A stretch of 64,000 bases of DNA from Providencia alcalifaciens (lineage in GTDB: Bacteria > Pseudomonadota > Gammaproteobacteria > Enterobacterales > Enterobacteriaceae). The translations under genes were made by a program, and so were the position numbers. Below, piece by piece: positions 27,457 through 37,706 of this stretch. Under the pieces are notes generated by a model, which searched no databases, had not been told where the DNA came from, and saw nothing but the letters and a program-made list of their open reading frames with translations. The DNA lies in contig NZ_CP084296.1 in NCBI RefSeq assembly GCF_020271745.1, forward strand, positions 1,860,001 to 1,924,000, read 5' to 3'. The number at the start of each line of letters is the position of its first letter. Position 1 is the stretch's first letter.

Positions 27457-28377
27457 ATGGATATAGCAGTTATCGGTTCAAACATGGTCGATTTGATCAC
27501 CTACATTGATCAAATGCCAAAAGAAGGGGAAACCCTCGAAGCCCCAGCCTTCAAAATCGGTTGTGGCGGTAAAGGGGCCAACCAAGCTGTTGCCGCAGCA
27601 AAATTAAACTCCAAAGTGATTATGCTCACCAAAGTCGGGGACGATATTTTTGCGGATAACACCATTCGTAATCTTGAATCTTATGGCATCAATACTCGCT
27701 ATGTAGAAAAAGTGCCGTGTACCTCAAGCGGTGTTGCACCCATTTTTGTGAATCAAAATTCGTCTAACAGCATTTTGATTGTCAAAGGGGCGAATAAGTT
27801 TTTATCCCCTGAAGATATCGACCGAGCAGCGGAAGATCTGAAAAAGTGCAAATTGATCGTATTGCAGCTGGAAGTACAGCTGGAAACGGTTTACCACGCG
27901 ATTGCCTTTGGTAATAAGCACAACATTCCAGTGTTACTTAACCCAGCGCCAGCACAACGTGCACTGGATTTAGATTACGCATGCCGTTGTGATTTCTTTG
28001 TACCGAATGAAACCGAGTTAGAAATTCTGACCAACATGCCTGTAGACACCATGGATAACGTGCGTCGTGCTGCACAATCCCTGTTAGACAAAGGCCTGAA
28101 AAACCTAATTGTCACTTTAGGCGATAAAGGTGCTTTATGGATGACTCGCGACAGTGAGCTGTTCATTCCAGCTATCAAAGTGAACGCGATTGATACCAGC
28201 GGGGCTGGCGATGCGTTTATCGGCTGCTTCTCTCATTATTATGTTCACACTGGAAATATCGAAGAAGCGATGAAAAAAGCGGTTCTGTTTTCAGCCTTTA
28301 GTGTGACTGGAAAAGGCACGCAATCTTCTTACCCTAGTATTGAACAGTTCAGTGAGTTTGTGCAGTTGAATAATTAG
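27457..28377 (+). CDS. deoK: deoxyribokinase (PfkB/ribokinase family)
   Basis: Encodes 306 residues. The start MDIAVIGSNMVDLITYIDQMP and GCGGKGANQAVAAAKL (about residues 35-50) are the N-terminal PfkB signature. The catalytic loop DTSGAGDAF has its base at D252. ACGAGGGA precedes the ATG. Ribokinase itself is very close in sequence. The assignment as deoxyribokinase rests on the neighbours deoC, a FucP-like permease and a deoX-like gene, which match the Salmonella deoQKPX locus. It would phosphorylate 2-deoxyribose to the DeoC substrate. Confidence 0.85.
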   Translation: MDIAVIGSNMVDLITYIDQMPKEGETLEAPAFKIGCGGKGANQAVAAAKLNSKVIMLTKVGDDIFADNTIRNLESYGINTRYVEKVPCTSSGVAPIFVNQNSSNSILIVKGANKFLSPEDIDRAAEDLKKCKLIVLQLEVQLETVYHAIAFGNKHNIPVLLNPAPAQRALDLDYACRCDFFVPNETELEILTNMPVDTMDNVRRAAQSLLDKGLKNLIVTLGDKGALWMTRDSELFIPAIKVNAIDTSGAGDAFIGCFSHYYVHTGNIEEAMKKAVLFSAFSVTGKGTQSSYPSIEQFSEFVQLNN

Positions 28378-28453
28378 TCCTAATCATCTTTCAAGCGCCA
28401 GAAGCATTACCTGTACCCACAATATTTGATCTGAATTTGAATGATGTTGAGCA

Positions 28454-28510
28454 TGACCGGTTGAAATGAAGGTTGCCATTAGAGCAAAAAAACCCGTTTA
28501 ACCGGTTAAA
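28454..28510 (+). promoter_or_regulatory. paired ACCGGTT palindromes upstream of the permease gene
   Basis: A perfect 14-bp palindrome TTTAACCGGTTAAA (28497-28510) and a near-copy TGACCGGTTGA (about 28454-28464) lie in the 161-base gap between deoK and the permease gene, about 43 bases apart. The spacing is suitable for a repressor binding two turns-in-phase sites. No factor can be named. Confidence 0.45.
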
Positions 28511-28538
28511 AATATTATAAAAACGATTAAGGGTTAAT

Positions 28539-29846
28539 ATGAACATCAAAAATATGACTCAGTTACCAGATGGTTACCTGAGCAGAACACCTATATTCCA
28601 ATTTATCCTACTTTCCTGCTTATTCCCGCTTTGGGGATGTGCAGCAGCACTGAATGATATTTTAATCACACAGTTTAAAAGCGTTTTTGAGCTCAGTAAC
28701 TTTGCCTCTGCGTTAGTGCAAAGTGCGTTCTATGGCGGGTATTTTTTGATTGCGATCCCTGCTTCACTGGTTATCAAGAAAACCAGTTATAAGTACGCGA
28801 TTATGATTGGATTGATCTTGTATATCGCGGGTTGCTCTATGTTTTTCCCTGCGTCTCATATGGCAACTTATACTATGTTTTTAGCTGCGATTTTTGCTAT
28901 TGCGATTGGTTTAAGCTTCCTTGAAACCGCGGCGAATACCTACAGTTCGATGATTGGTCCAAAAGAATACGCGACTTTGCGTTTGAATATTAGCCAAACT
29001 TTCTACCCAATCGGTGCCGCGGGCGGGATCTTACTGGGTAAATATTTAGTGTTCTCAGAAGGTGAAAGCTTACAAAATCAAATGGCGGGAATGGACGCGA
29101 CACAGCTTCATGAATTCCGTCTGGCTATGTTAGAAAATACCCTCGAACCTTACCGCTATATGATCATGGTTTTGGTCGTGGTCATGATTCTGTTTTTACT
29201 GACTAAATTCCCGAAATGTAAAGTGGCAGAAACGGTGGATCATAAACGTCCTTCTGCACTGGATACTTTAAAATATTTAGCCAAAAACAGCCGCTTTAGA
29301 AAAGGGATCATCGCCCAGTTCTTATATGTGGGCATGCAAGTTGCAGTGTGGTCGTTCACCATCCGTTTAGCGCTGGAAATGGGAGATATCAACGAGCGTG
29401 ATGCCTCTAACTTCATGGTGTACAGCTTCGCCTGTTTCTTTATTGGTAAATTTATTGCCAACATCCTAATGACCCGCTTTAACGCCGATAAAGTACTGAT
29501 TATCTATTCAATTATCGGTGTGCTGTTCCTGGTGTATGTGGCCTTTATGCCAAGCTTCACTGCGGTGTATGCAGCAGTACTGGTGAGTATCCTGTTTGGG
29601 CCATGCTGGGCAACTATCTATGCGGGCACTTTGGAAACCGTTGACAACGAGCACACTGAAATGGCGGGTGCGGTGATTGTGATGGCGATTGTGGGCGCGG
29701 CAGTAGTGCCTGCGATTCAAGGCTATGTTGCCGACCTTACCCATTCACTTCAGCTTTCTTTCTTAGTTTCGATGCTGTGCTTTGTGTATGTAGGTATTTA
29801 CTTCGTTGGCGAACGTCGTTTTAAAGCTAAACAAGCAGCCAAATAA
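28539..29846 (+). CDS. deoP: MFS sugar:H+ symporter, deoxyribose permease (FucP family)
   Basis: Encodes 435 residues with about 12 hydrophobic segments. FucP-like features are seen: QFILLSCLFPLWGCAAALNDILI in the first helix, SAFYGGYFLIAIPASLVIKK, and SFLETAANTYSSMIGP in the fourth-fifth helix region. AAGGG precedes the ATG. Its place between deoxyribokinase and the DeoX-like gene supports 2-deoxyribose uptake, as in Salmonella deoP. Substrate is by context. Confidence 0.85.
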   Translation: MNIKNMTQLPDGYLSRTPIFQFILLSCLFPLWGCAAALNDILITQFKSVFELSNFASALVQSAFYGGYFLIAIPASLVIKKTSYKYAIMIGLILYIAGCSMFFPASHMATYTMFLAAIFAIAIGLSFLETAANTYSSMIGPKEYATLRLNISQTFYPIGAAGGILLGKYLVFSEGESLQNQMAGMDATQLHEFRLAMLENTLEPYRYMIMVLVVVMILFLLTKFPKCKVAETVDHKRPSALDTLKYLAKNSRFRKGIIAQFLYVGMQVAVWSFTIRLALEMGDINERDASNFMVYSFACFFIGKFIANILMTRFNADKVLIIYSIIGVLFLVYVAFMPSFTAVYAAVLVSILFGPCWATIYAGTLETVDNEHTEMAGAVIVMAIVGAAVVPAIQGYVADLTHSLQLSFLVSMLCFVYVGIYFVGERRFKAKQAAK

Positions 29847-29909
29847 TTGACTGTTACTCAGGGTAGGCGCTGCGCCTACCCATTTTTACCTCAAACCGTG
29901 AGTATGACA

Positions 29910-30926
29910 ATGAACACAATTATCCCGTTACATAAATGCTTATTTACGGAAAAACCGACCTTAGTTTTGAAAAATAGCCAGTTTTCCGTTTCCGCATTTG
30001 TTTATCAATCTGGCGTGCAAGGGCTACGGGTTGAAAACTCGCAGGGTCACTTAACCATTTTGCCATTTTTAGGGCAGATGATTTGGGATGCTGAGTTTTG
30101 CGGGCAAAATCTGAAAATGGAAAATATGTTTTCAGAACCCAAGCCTGTTCCAACCGTGATTGAAACCTATGGCTGCTTCGCCTTCCATTCTGGATTAATC
30201 AGTAATGGTTGCCCATCGCCAGAAGATAATCATCCATTACACGGAGAAATGCCGTGTGCCCCGATGGATAGCGCATGGCTTGAATTGACGGAAACCAGCC
30301 TTAAAGTGTGTGGCGAATATGAGTATGTGATGGGCTTTGGCCACCATTATCGTGCGGCACCGTCTGTGCAATTACATACTGATAGTGCGCTGTTTGATAT
30401 TCATATGTCCGTCACTAACTTGGCATCAGTGCCAATGCCGCTCCAATATATGTGCCATATGAACTATGCCTATGTGAGCGATGCCACTTTAACGCAGAAT
30501 ATTCCTGAACAGGCGATTAAGCTGCGTGAGTCTATTCCTGGACATGTGCATCCAACCCAAAAATGGCTCGATTTTAACCAAGCCCTTAAATCTGGCGAAG
30601 TGACGCTAAATCAGCTGAATCAGCCACAAATGTGTGACCCTGAAATTGTCTTCTTTATGGACAATTTGAGCCAATACACGGCAAGCCCAGAATTTAAGAT
30701 GACTTCGCCAGCAGGCAATACCTTTGTGACCCGTTTTAAAGCCAATGAGCTGAATTATGCGACTCGCTGGATTTTATATAATGGCGATCAAAAAGTGGGG
30801 GCATTTGTGTTGCCAGCGACGTGCCGACCAGAAGGGTTTATTGCCGCGAAAAATAACCAAACGCTGATTTGGTTGGAAGCGGGGGAAAATCGTCAATTTA
30901 CCGTAACGACGGGCGTCGAACAGTAA
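29910..30926 (+). CDS. deoX: DeoX-like aldose epimerase-fold protein (DUF4432)
   Basis: Encodes 338 residues from an ATG with GTGAG 7 bases upstream; longer frames start at TTG or at an ATG two codons earlier. The protein has the galactose mutarotase-like beta-sandwich pattern: LPFLGQMIWDAEFCGQNLKM, then FAFHSGLISNGCPSPEDNH and HLHGEMP-type His residues (HPLHGEMPCAP), and later LQYMCHMNYAYV. It follows the permease gene closely. The role in Salmonella deoX is thought to be sugar anomer handling; this is by analogy. Confidence 0.78.
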   Translation: MNTIIPLHKCLFTEKPTLVLKNSQFSVSAFVYQSGVQGLRVENSQGHLTILPFLGQMIWDAEFCGQNLKMENMFSEPKPVPTVIETYGCFAFHSGLISNGCPSPEDNHPLHGEMPCAPMDSAWLELTETSLKVCGEYEYVMGFGHHYRAAPSVQLHTDSALFDIHMSVTNLASVPMPLQYMCHMNYAYVSDATLTQNIPEQAIKLRESIPGHVHPTQKWLDFNQALKSGEVTLNQLNQPQMCDPEIVFFMDNLSQYTASPEFKMTSPAGNTFVTRFKANELNYATRWILYNGDQKVGAFVLPATCRPEGFIAAKNNQTLIWLEAGENRQFTVTTGVEQ

Positions 30927-30949
30927 ATTTTATTTTGAGTTTTTTATGA

Positions 30950-30974
30950 GGCTGCCAATGTGCAGCCTTTTTAT
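30950..30974 (+). terminator. rho-independent terminator of the deoKPX transcript
   Basis: Stem GGCTGC/GCAGCC with a 6-base loop, followed by TTTTTATT. Confidence 0.85.
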
Positions 30975-31149
30975 TGCTTAAAAGAAATAAATATTGGTTT
31001 TGCTCATTATTAGACTATTTGAAAAGTAATTGATAATTATTGGGAAAACTAGGGGAATAATTGATATCTTAGCAGTTATTCACTCACTATTTAGAGTGTT
31101 ATATTTTATACGGCAAATTAGTTTTCAATGTCAGTTTAGGGCAATAGAT

Positions 31150-32163
31150 ATGATAGAAGCATTACTTGAAAAATATGCCATTGGCATGACCATCATTGCC
31201 GCCTGTTTAGCGTTATATTTACTGTTTGAAGTTTTACACAAGCGGCACAAACATAAGCGGAAAAGCATTTTGGTGCATGTGATCCAAACCATGGTGTTGT
31301 GCGTGATGGTGTTGGTAGCGGCTCAATCTGTGGATATGGCAGCGAGTGACTTTAATTTAACCTTTATTTCAACACCACTGATTAATTTAGTCGCCATATC
31401 GGTGATAGCATTGATTATCACGAGAAAATTCTTTCAGTTGGTTAACCGTCTAGAGAAAAAACAGATTAAAAAAGGCAGTGACCCCACTTCCGCGCGGATT
31501 ATTGCTCGCGTATTTAAGACGGCGGTCATCGTCATCATTATGCTGTTATTTGGCGAACATTTTGGTATGAGTTTGTCGGGATTAATGGCATTTGGGGGCA
31601 TTGGGGGTATCGCCATCGGTATGGCGGGTAAAGATATTCTGAGTAACTTTTTCTCAGGGATCATGCTCTATTTCGACCGCCCGTTTAATATTGGAGATTG
31701 GGTAAGTTCTCCTGACAGAAATATTGAAGGGACAGTTGTCGAAATTGGCTGGCGGATCACCAAGATTGTTACGTTTGACCATCGTCCGCTCTATATTCCT
31801 AACTCGCTGTTTTCTTCCATTAGCGTGGAAAACCCAGGGCGCATGACCAACCGACGGATTAAAACAGAAATCGGTTTACGTTATGAAGATGCCGACAAAG
31901 TCAGCGCGATTGTGGAAGATATTCGCACCATGCTGAAGCAAGATGAAAATATCGATACAGGGCAAACTTTGTTGGTCTATTTTGATGCGTTTGCGGATTC
32001 TTCCCTGAATATTATGGTGTACTGCTTTACGAAAACTACCGTTTGGGCAGAATGGCTGGATGCACAGCAAGCGGTCTATTTGAAAATTATTGAGATAGTG
32101 AAACGCCATAATGCGGACTTTGCGTATCCATCTCAAACTCTGTACTTGGAAAGAAACAAGTAA
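31150..32163 (+). CDS. MscS-family mechanosensitive channel (YnaI-like)
   Basis: Encodes 337 residues from an ATG with AGGG 7 bases upstream; a longer frame lacks support. Several N-terminal hydrophobic helices precede the pore-lining helix, which has the Gly/Ala packing [20 protein letters not shown], about residues 150-170. The conserved beta-domain start [13 protein letters not shown] and the vestibule sequence [10 protein letters not shown] follow, then PNSLFSS. Length and layout fit E. coli YnaI (a low-conductance channel) better than MscS. It releases solutes on hypo-osmotic shock. Confidence 0.87.
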   Translation: MIEALLEKYAIGMTIIAACLALYLLFEVLHKRHKHKRKSILVHVIQTMVLCVMVLVAAQSVDMAASDFNLTFISTPLINLVAISVIALIITRKFFQLVNRLEKKQIKKGSDPTSARIIARVFKTAVIVIIMLLFGEHFGMSLSGLMAFGGIGGIAIGMAGKDILSNFFSGIMLYFDRPFNIGDWVSSPDRNIEGTVVEIGWRITKIVTFDHRPLYIPNSLFSSISVENPGRMTNRRIKTEIGLRYEDADKVSAIVEDIRTMLKQDENIDTGQTLLVYFDAFADSSLNIMVYCFTKTTVWAEWLDAQQAVYLKIIEIVKRHNADFAYPSQTLYLERNK

Positions 32164-32435
32164 TCTCGTCGTCCTGAAAAATTAACCGACTGATCCACTG
32201 TCATTATTGTCTGTTTCGGTCGGTTAATCTGCAAATAATCTATTTTTTATGGTTTATGACTAAAAAGCCGGTGAGGTTATCCGGAAATTTTTATACGATT
32301 AACCAGTGAGTTATAAAAAATATTCATCCTAGGCAAAACTGAATAATTTTGCATTAATTCTGACTATTTCAATCTCGGTATCTATCAAGTATATTGAGCC
32401 CCTCTTTACCTCAGCTAACCAAGAGCCAGACTGCT

Positions 32436-34595
32436 ATGAAGAAAATCAATGTGGCATGTAGCCAGGGGGTCGCTATCTATTTTACGGGTCAATTCCAGTG
32501 GATAGATATTCGCGATGCACAGTTAAATAATATCGCTGCGGTTGTGCTCTCTGAACAAGATGCCAACCAAGGGCTGTGGAAGAAAATTGCGGACAGTAAA
32601 CTCAGTATTCCGCTGTTTGTCATTAGTGACAAGCAGCTACCAGACAATGCACCAACACCTGACTATTTGACGGCATTATTACCGCCAGCGCCTGCTGAGC
32701 GTGAAGAGAATAGCCGCCAATTACGGGATGCTGCAAACCAATACCTTGAACAGCTATTACCACCATTCTTTGCTCGAATGATGGATTATGCCGCGGGTCA
32801 CAACGTGACGTTCGCATGCCCTGGGCACCAAGGTGGACAATTTTTCCGTCGTCATCCAACGGGCGAACAGTTCTACCAATTCTACGGTGAAAATCTCTTT
32901 CGCACCGACTTGTGCAACGCCGATGTGGCGATGGGGGATTTGCTTATTCACGAAGGTGCAGCAAAAGAAGCACAGAAATTTGCGGCGAAAGTGTTCAATG
33001 CGGATAAAACCTACTTTGTGCTTAATGGCACGTCGTCATCCAATAAAGTGGTCTTGAATGCCTTATTAACACCGGGTGATTTAGTGCTGTTTGACCGCAA
33101 TAACCATAAATCTAACCATCATGGGGCGTTGATCCAAGCGGGAGCTACTCCGGTGTATTTGGAAACGGCGCGTAACCCATTTGGTTTTATTGGTGGAATT
33201 GATGCTCACTGTTTTACCGAAGATTATTTGAGAAATGCGGTGAACGAAGTGATGCCCGAAAAATCACAAGCAGAAAAACCGTTCCGTCTTGCTGTGATCC
33301 AGCTCGGGACTTATGACGGCACGGTCTACAACGCAAGGCAAGTGGTGGATAAGATTGGGCATCTTTGCGAATACATTCTGTTTGATTCTGCGTGGGTGGG
33401 TTACGAACAGTTTATCCCGATGATGCGCCAATGCTCGCCGTTACTGCTGGAACTGAACGAGAATGATCCCGGTATTATGGTGACTCAATCGGTTCACAAA
33501 CAGTTAGCGGGTTTTTCCCAAGCGTCGCAGATCCATAAAAAAGATAACCATATCAAAGGGCAAGAGCGTTTTGTTTCCCATAAAAAATTGAACAATGCGT
33601 TTATGATGCACGCCTCTACCAGCCCATTTTACCCGCTGTTTGCTTCATTAGATGTGAATGCGCGCATGCACCAAGGTGCAGCGGGAGAAATGATGTGGAT
33701 GGAGTGTGTGAGGCAAGGGATTGAGGTTAGAAAATCCATTATTCAACACTGCCGTCACTTTAGACCGTTTGTGCCTGAATTAGTGGATGGCAAGCCGTGG
33801 CATGAATACCCAACGGAGCAAATTGCGTCACAGCAGCGCTTCTTTAATTTTATACCGAAAGCGCGTTGGCATGCCTTTGATGGATACGCGCAAGATCAAT
33901 ACTTCGTTGACCCTTGCAAGCTGATGCTGACGACCCCAGGAATCGATGTGGAAAGTGGGGAGTATGAATCTTTCGGGGTTCCTGCCACGATTTTGGCGCA
34001 TTTTCTGCGTGAACATGGCGTTATCCCAGAAAAATGCGATTTAAACTCCATTTTGTTCTTGTTAACCCCCGCGGAGTCTCGTGAGAAATTAGAACTGTTA
34101 GTTTCTCACTTAGTGCGTTTTGAGCAGCTTTTGGATGAAGATGCGTTATTTGAAGATGTATTACCGTCAGTGTATCAGCGTTATCAAGAACAGTACCAAG
34201 GTTATACTTTGCGTCGATTGTGCCAAGAAATGCATCAATTAAGCGTGGATTTCAATATTAAACAGCTGCAAAAAGAGATGTTCCGTAAGGCGCATTTCCC
34301 CGCGGTGAAAATGAATCCACAACAGGCGCATCTGGCGTTTATTCGTGGCAATGTGGAGTTACTACCGCTGGATGAGCTAGAGGGGCGTATTGCCGCAGAA
34401 GGCGCGTTGCCTTATCCGCCGGGCGTGCTGTGTGTGGTGCCGGGGGAAGTGTGGTCAGGACCTGTCCTTCAGTATTTTAAAGCGCTGGAAGCAGGGATTA
34501 ATGCCTTACCAGGCTTTGCACCGGAGCTGCAAGGGGTCTATATTTCGAAAAATGAAAATGGACCAAAACGTGTGTATGCGCATGTTTTGAAATAA
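32436..34595 (+). CDS. speC: ornithine decarboxylase
   Basis: Encodes 719 residues. It is clearly collinear with E. coli SpeC, with blocks TFACPGHQ-GG-FF, FRTDLCNADV, HADKTYFVLNGTS-type, DRNNHKSNHHGALIQAGATPVYLE and FDSAWVGYEQFIP. The PLP lysine is K355 in TQSVHKQLAGFSQ. It converts ornithine to putrescine. The ATG is chosen to match the family start; the upstream 14 codons are not supported. No SpeFL-like leader or ornithine antiporter gene (potE) is adjacent, which favours the biosynthetic enzyme over inducible SpeF. Confidence 0.93.
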   Translation: MKKINVACSQGVAIYFTGQFQWIDIRDAQLNNIAAVVLSEQDANQGLWKKIADSKLSIPLFVISDKQLPDNAPTPDYLTALLPPAPAEREENSRQLRDAANQYLEQLLPPFFARMMDYAAGHNVTFACPGHQGGQFFRRHPTGEQFYQFYGENLFRTDLCNADVAMGDLLIHEGAAKEAQKFAAKVFNADKTYFVLNGTSSSNKVVLNALLTPGDLVLFDRNNHKSNHHGALIQAGATPVYLETARNPFGFIGGIDAHCFTEDYLRNAVNEVMPEKSQAEKPFRLAVIQLGTYDGTVYNARQVVDKIGHLCEYILFDSAWVGYEQFIPMMRQCSPLLLELNENDPGIMVTQSVHKQLAGFSQASQIHKKDNHIKGQERFVSHKKLNNAFMMHASTSPFYPLFASLDVNARMHQGAAGEMMWMECVRQGIEVRKSIIQHCRHFRPFVPELVDGKPWHEYPTEQIASQQRFFNFIPKARWHAFDGYAQDQYFVDPCKLMLTTPGIDVESGEYESFGVPATILAHFLREHGVIPEKCDLNSILFLLTPAESREKLELLVSHLVRFEQLLDEDALFEDVLPSVYQRYQEQYQGYTLRRLCQEMHQLSVDFNIKQLQKEMFRKAHFPAVKMNPQQAHLAFIRGNVELLPLDELEGRIAAEGALPYPPGVLCVVPGEVWSGPVLQYFKALEAGINALPGFAPELQGVYISKNENGPKRVYAHVLK

Positions 34596-34694
34596 ATTTC
34601 TTCGTATTCAGACATCAAGCATAGATTTTGCCCCATGAGATAGCTAAATTGGGATCCGCGAAATGTGGATCCCGATTGACAATAAGGCAACCCT

Positions 34695-35630
34695 ATGACG
34701 AAAAAGATTATTTTAGACTGTGACCCAGGGCATGACGACGCCATCGCTATGTTGCTGGCTTACGGTAATCCAGACATCGATTTACTCGCCGTCACCACGG
34801 TTGCAGGCAACCAAACTCTCGAAAAAGTCACCCGTAATGCCCGTGCGATTGCTGAAATGGCGAATATTCGCGGCATTCCTTTTGCTGCGGGTTCAGCGCG
34901 CCCACTCGTGCGTGAAGTGGAAGTGGCTCCCGACATTCATGGGGATTCCGGATTGGATGGCCCTGAGCTTCCGACCCCAACATTAGCGCTGGATGAACGC
35001 CATGGGGTGAATGTGATCATTGATACGATTATGTCCCACCCGCCCAAAACCATTACTTTAGTGCCTACGGGGGCGCTGACCAATATCGCGTTAGCCGCAA
35101 GGTTAGAACCACGGATTGTGGAACGTGTAAAAGAAGTGGTGTTGATGGGCGGTGGCTACCATGTGGGTAATTGGAGCCCAGTCGCGGAATTTAATATCAA
35201 GATTGACCCAGAAGCAGCACATATCGTTTTCAATGAAAAGTGGCCGCTAACCATGGTTGGTCTGGATCTCACTCACCAAGCACTGGCAACGCCAGATGTG
35301 GTGGCGAAAATTGCTGAAATAGACACAAAATGCTCGCAGTTTGTTGTCGAATTGCTGGATTTCTTCGGGAAAATGTACAAACAGGCTCAGGATTTTGATG
35401 CACCACCGGTGCATGATCCTTGTGCTGTTGCCTATGTGATTGACCCATCAGTGTTGACCACCCAAAAAGTCCCTGTGAACATTGAATTAACGGGAACTTT
35501 GACTCTTGGCATGACGGTGGCTGATTTTCGTCATCCTGCTCCAGCGGATTGCCATACACAGGTTGCTGTGAAACTAGACCGTGACAAGTTTTGGCAGATG
35601 GTTATCGACGCACTGAAAAATATTGGTTAA
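34695..35630 (+). CDS. inosine/uridine-preferring nucleoside hydrolase (RihA/RihB type)
   Basis: Encodes 311 residues. The calcium site DCDPGHDDA is at residues 8-16. The ribose-binding AEFNIKIDPEA and the catalytic His240 in PPVHDPCAVAY are present. The sequence seems closer to RihB (pyrimidine-specific) than RihA over TTVAGNQTLEKV and VGLDLTHQ. It splits ribonucleosides to base and ribose. AAGGCAACCCT precedes the ATG. The next gene follows closely and may be co-transcribed. Confidence 0.9.
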   Translation: MTKKIILDCDPGHDDAIAMLLAYGNPDIDLLAVTTVAGNQTLEKVTRNARAIAEMANIRGIPFAAGSARPLVREVEVAPDIHGDSGLDGPELPTPTLALDERHGVNVIIDTIMSHPPKTITLVPTGALTNIALAARLEPRIVERVKEVVLMGGGYHVGNWSPVAEFNIKIDPEAAHIVFNEKWPLTMVGLDLTHQALATPDVVAKIAEIDTKCSQFVVELLDFFGKMYKQAQDFDAPPVHDPCAVAYVIDPSVLTTQKVPVNIELTGTLTLGMTVADFRHPAPADCHTQVAVKLDRDKFWQMVIDALKNIG

Positions 35631-35646
35631 TGGAATCGTATTTAAC

Positions 35647-36120
35647 ATGAAGAGTGAATTAGAACAGATGCCTTATGAGGCATTAATTGAACGCAGCATG
35701 AATTCCCTGCAATTAAAAAATCAGTTCCATTGCGATAATTGGAAACTGGATGAAGCCAGTTGGTCGGTAGATCAAGATGAAGGCACCATTATTTTTCATG
35801 CGCCGGACAATATAATGGTGACGGCACCAGTGCAAATCATTGGGACTTACGACCAAAATGTGGGTAGTTGGATGTGGGGCTGGGCGAATAGCTCAATTGA
35901 AGAAGCATTAATGCAGGATGCGATCGCAGTCAAAGCTTACGGTGAGCGCCAAGATAATAGTTTGCTGACTTCCCGTGTGAGCGATATCGAAGAGTATGAT
36001 GCATGGCAGTTAGCGGCATTGGCATGTGAGTTAAATGAGCAACAAGGTGTTTATCGCGGCGTTGCAGGCAGTACGCTGATTTTTATGACATTCGGTCAAG
36101 TTTCCCTTCAACAAATGTAA
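35647..36120 (+). CDS. conserved hypothetical protein, DUF6882-like
   Basis: Encodes 157 residues. No catalytic motif is seen. The segment GTYDQNVGSWMWGWANSSI (about residues 70-90) is characteristic of a small family of uncharacterised cytoplasmic proteins that I associate with DUF6882. A start inside the preceding gene would overlap by 8 bases, but the ATG used here begins 17 bases after its stop. The function is unknown. Confidence 0.65.
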   Translation: MKSELEQMPYEALIERSMNSLQLKNQFHCDNWKLDEASWSVDQDEGTIIFHAPDNIMVTAPVQIIGTYDQNVGSWMWGWANSSIEEALMQDAIAVKAYGERQDNSLLTSRVSDIEEYDAWQLAALACELNEQQGVYRGVAGSTLIFMTFGQVSLQQM

Positions 36121-36214
36121 GCCAGAGGCGCCTTTTTTATTGCTGATAACAAGGGCGTCACTAACTCCTCAAAAACGACTTGCACAGTTTATTATGGCAA
36201 TAGTTTATTATGAC

Positions 36215-36250
36215 AAAAGAAAGCCAGCTGTTAAAATGCGGCTTTCTTTT
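36215..36250 (+). terminator. hairpin terminator
   Basis: An 11-bp stem AAAAGAAAGCC/GGCTTTCTTTT with a 14-base loop; the 3' arm ends in TTTT. It lies between the DUF gene and dusA. Confidence 0.7.
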
Positions 36251-36304
36251 GCTATTTCACAACAGCATAAGCCTTAAATTCGATATCAACGCCAAAAGAC
36301 CAAC

Positions 36305-37330
36305 ATGCAACAAAATCAAACGATAGAACAAAATACACCATCAACAACAGGTGGTTACAAAAATCTTAACCGCTTCTCGGTTGCGCCTATGCTCGATTGG
36401 ACTGACCGCCATTGCCGTTATTTCCATCGCTTATTAACGAAAAATACGTTGCTGTACACCGAAATGGTGACGACGGGCGCGATCATTTATGGCAAAGGCA
36501 ATTATCTTGCTTACAGTGAAGAAGAGCACCCTGTCTCCTTGCAATTGGGTGGTAGTGACCCTGCGGCTTTAGCGCAATGTGCAAAATTAGCGCAAGAACG
36601 TGGTTACGATGAAATCAACTTGAACGTCGGTTGCCCATCAGACCGCGTGCAGAACGGACGTTTTGGTGCATGTTTAATGGCGGATGCTCAACTGGTCGCA
36701 GATTGTGTCAAAGCGATGCGTGACGTGGTATCTATCCCTGTGACGGTGAAAACACGTATTGGGATTGATGAGCAAGATAGCTACGAATTTTTATGCGAAT
36801 TCATTGATACCGTCTCCACAAAAGGGGACTGCGACATGTTTATTATCCATGCTCGCAAGGCGTGGTTATCAGGATTAAGTCCAAAAGAAAACCGTGAAAT
36901 TCCACCGCTGGATTACCCGCGTGTATACCAATTAAAACGTGATTTTCCGCATCTCACCATGGCTATCAATGGGGGGGTTAAAACTCTCGAAGAAGCTAAA
37001 GAGCATTTAAAACATTTAGATGGTGTGATGGTGGGTCGTGAAGCGTATCAAAATCCGTCAATTTTAACCGCAGTAGATAATCAATTGTTTGATGAAACAA
37101 TGCCGATTGTCGATAGCGTTGCCGCTGTCCGCAGTATGTATCCATACATCGAAAAAGAGCTGTCTAACGGGGCCTATTTAGGGCATATGACTCGCCATAT
37201 GTTAGGGATTTTCCAAGGAATTCCGGGGGCTCGTCAATGGCGTCGCCACTTAAGCGAAAATGCCCATAAACAAGGTGCTGATTTATCTGTGGTTGAACAA
37301 GCTCTCGCGTTTGTGACCCGTGGCGAGTAA
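36305..37330 (+). CDS. dusA: tRNA-dihydrouridine(20/20a) synthase
   Basis: Encodes 341 residues, close to E. coli DusA throughout. FMN-binding [14 protein letters not shown] is at the start, then TEMVTTGAI. The catalytic Cys is in RFGACLM (Cys123) after [28 protein letters not shown] follows, and INGGVKT with [11 protein letters not shown] contacts the FMN phosphate. It reduces U20/U20a of tRNA. The first ATG has no strong ribosome binding site, so the exact start is uncertain by some codons. Confidence 0.95.
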   Translation: MQQNQTIEQNTPSTTGGYKNLNRFSVAPMLDWTDRHCRYFHRLLTKNTLLYTEMVTTGAIIYGKGNYLAYSEEEHPVSLQLGGSDPAALAQCAKLAQERGYDEINLNVGCPSDRVQNGRFGACLMADAQLVADCVKAMRDVVSIPVTVKTRIGIDEQDSYEFLCEFIDTVSTKGDCDMFIIHARKAWLSGLSPKENREIPPLDYPRVYQLKRDFPHLTMAINGGVKTLEEAKEHLKHLDGVMVGREAYQNPSILTAVDNQLFDETMPIVDSVAAVRSMYPYIEKELSNGAYLGHMTRHMLGIFQGIPGARQWRRHLSENAHKQGADLSVVEQALAFVTRGE

Positions 37331-37427
37331 ATATTACTTAAATAAAATTGCGATTTTGGTTGATGCGAGCTGAATAGGATTATCTGCATGCTATGATAAA
37401 ACTCATGAATAAATGAGGAAGAAGCAG

Positions 37428-37601
37428 ATGAAAATATTAATCATAACCTCTTTGCTGCTATTAGTTGCTGGATGTTCGGGGTCAGGTGGGCAGATGCGAG
37501 AGCCACCAAAGCAAGATCCCTATGAGGGAACGGTATTAAACACCATCAAAGAGAACCAGCAAATCTACAAAGAGCAGCAAGCACGCAAAGGGCACTATTA
37601 A
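37428..37601 (+). CDS. small lipoprotein
   Basis: Encodes 57 residues. A lipoprotein signal with lipobox LVAGC (Cys at about residue 16) is followed by SGSGGQMREPP and a charged helix ending QQARKGHY. The chosen ATG has GAGGAAG upstream; an in-frame ATG 15 bases earlier overlaps that site. The function is unknown. It is monocistronic before a shared terminator. Confidence 0.72.
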   Translation: MKILIITSLLLLVAGCSGSGGQMREPPKQDPYEGTVLNTIKENQQIYKEQQARKGHY

Positions 37602-37668
37602 TTCGTGCAACTGAAGTCATTATTTAGTGCAACGGAAGTGAGTAAAAATTACCGTTGTTAGAATTTTA

Positions 37669-37702
37669 AAAGCGCCAGTTATTGATAGCTGGCGCTTTTT
37701 TA
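37669..37702. terminator. bidirectional terminator between the lipoprotein gene and qorA
   Basis: A stem AGCGCCAG/CTGGCGCT, extended by flanking A and T runs, is followed by TTTTTT on the plus strand and by a T-rich tract on the minus strand. Confidence 0.85.
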
Positions 37703-37706
37703 TGAA

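Noticed and set aside
30927-31149. An N-terminal extension of the MscS-type channel starting near 31030
   Set aside because: The 40 extra codons are not part of the family start, and the ATG at 31150 has a proper ribosome binding site.
32164-32435. An ornithine-sensing speFL-type leader upstream of the ornithine decarboxylase gene
   Set aside because: No short frame with the expected arrest peptide pattern was seen, and no potE follows.
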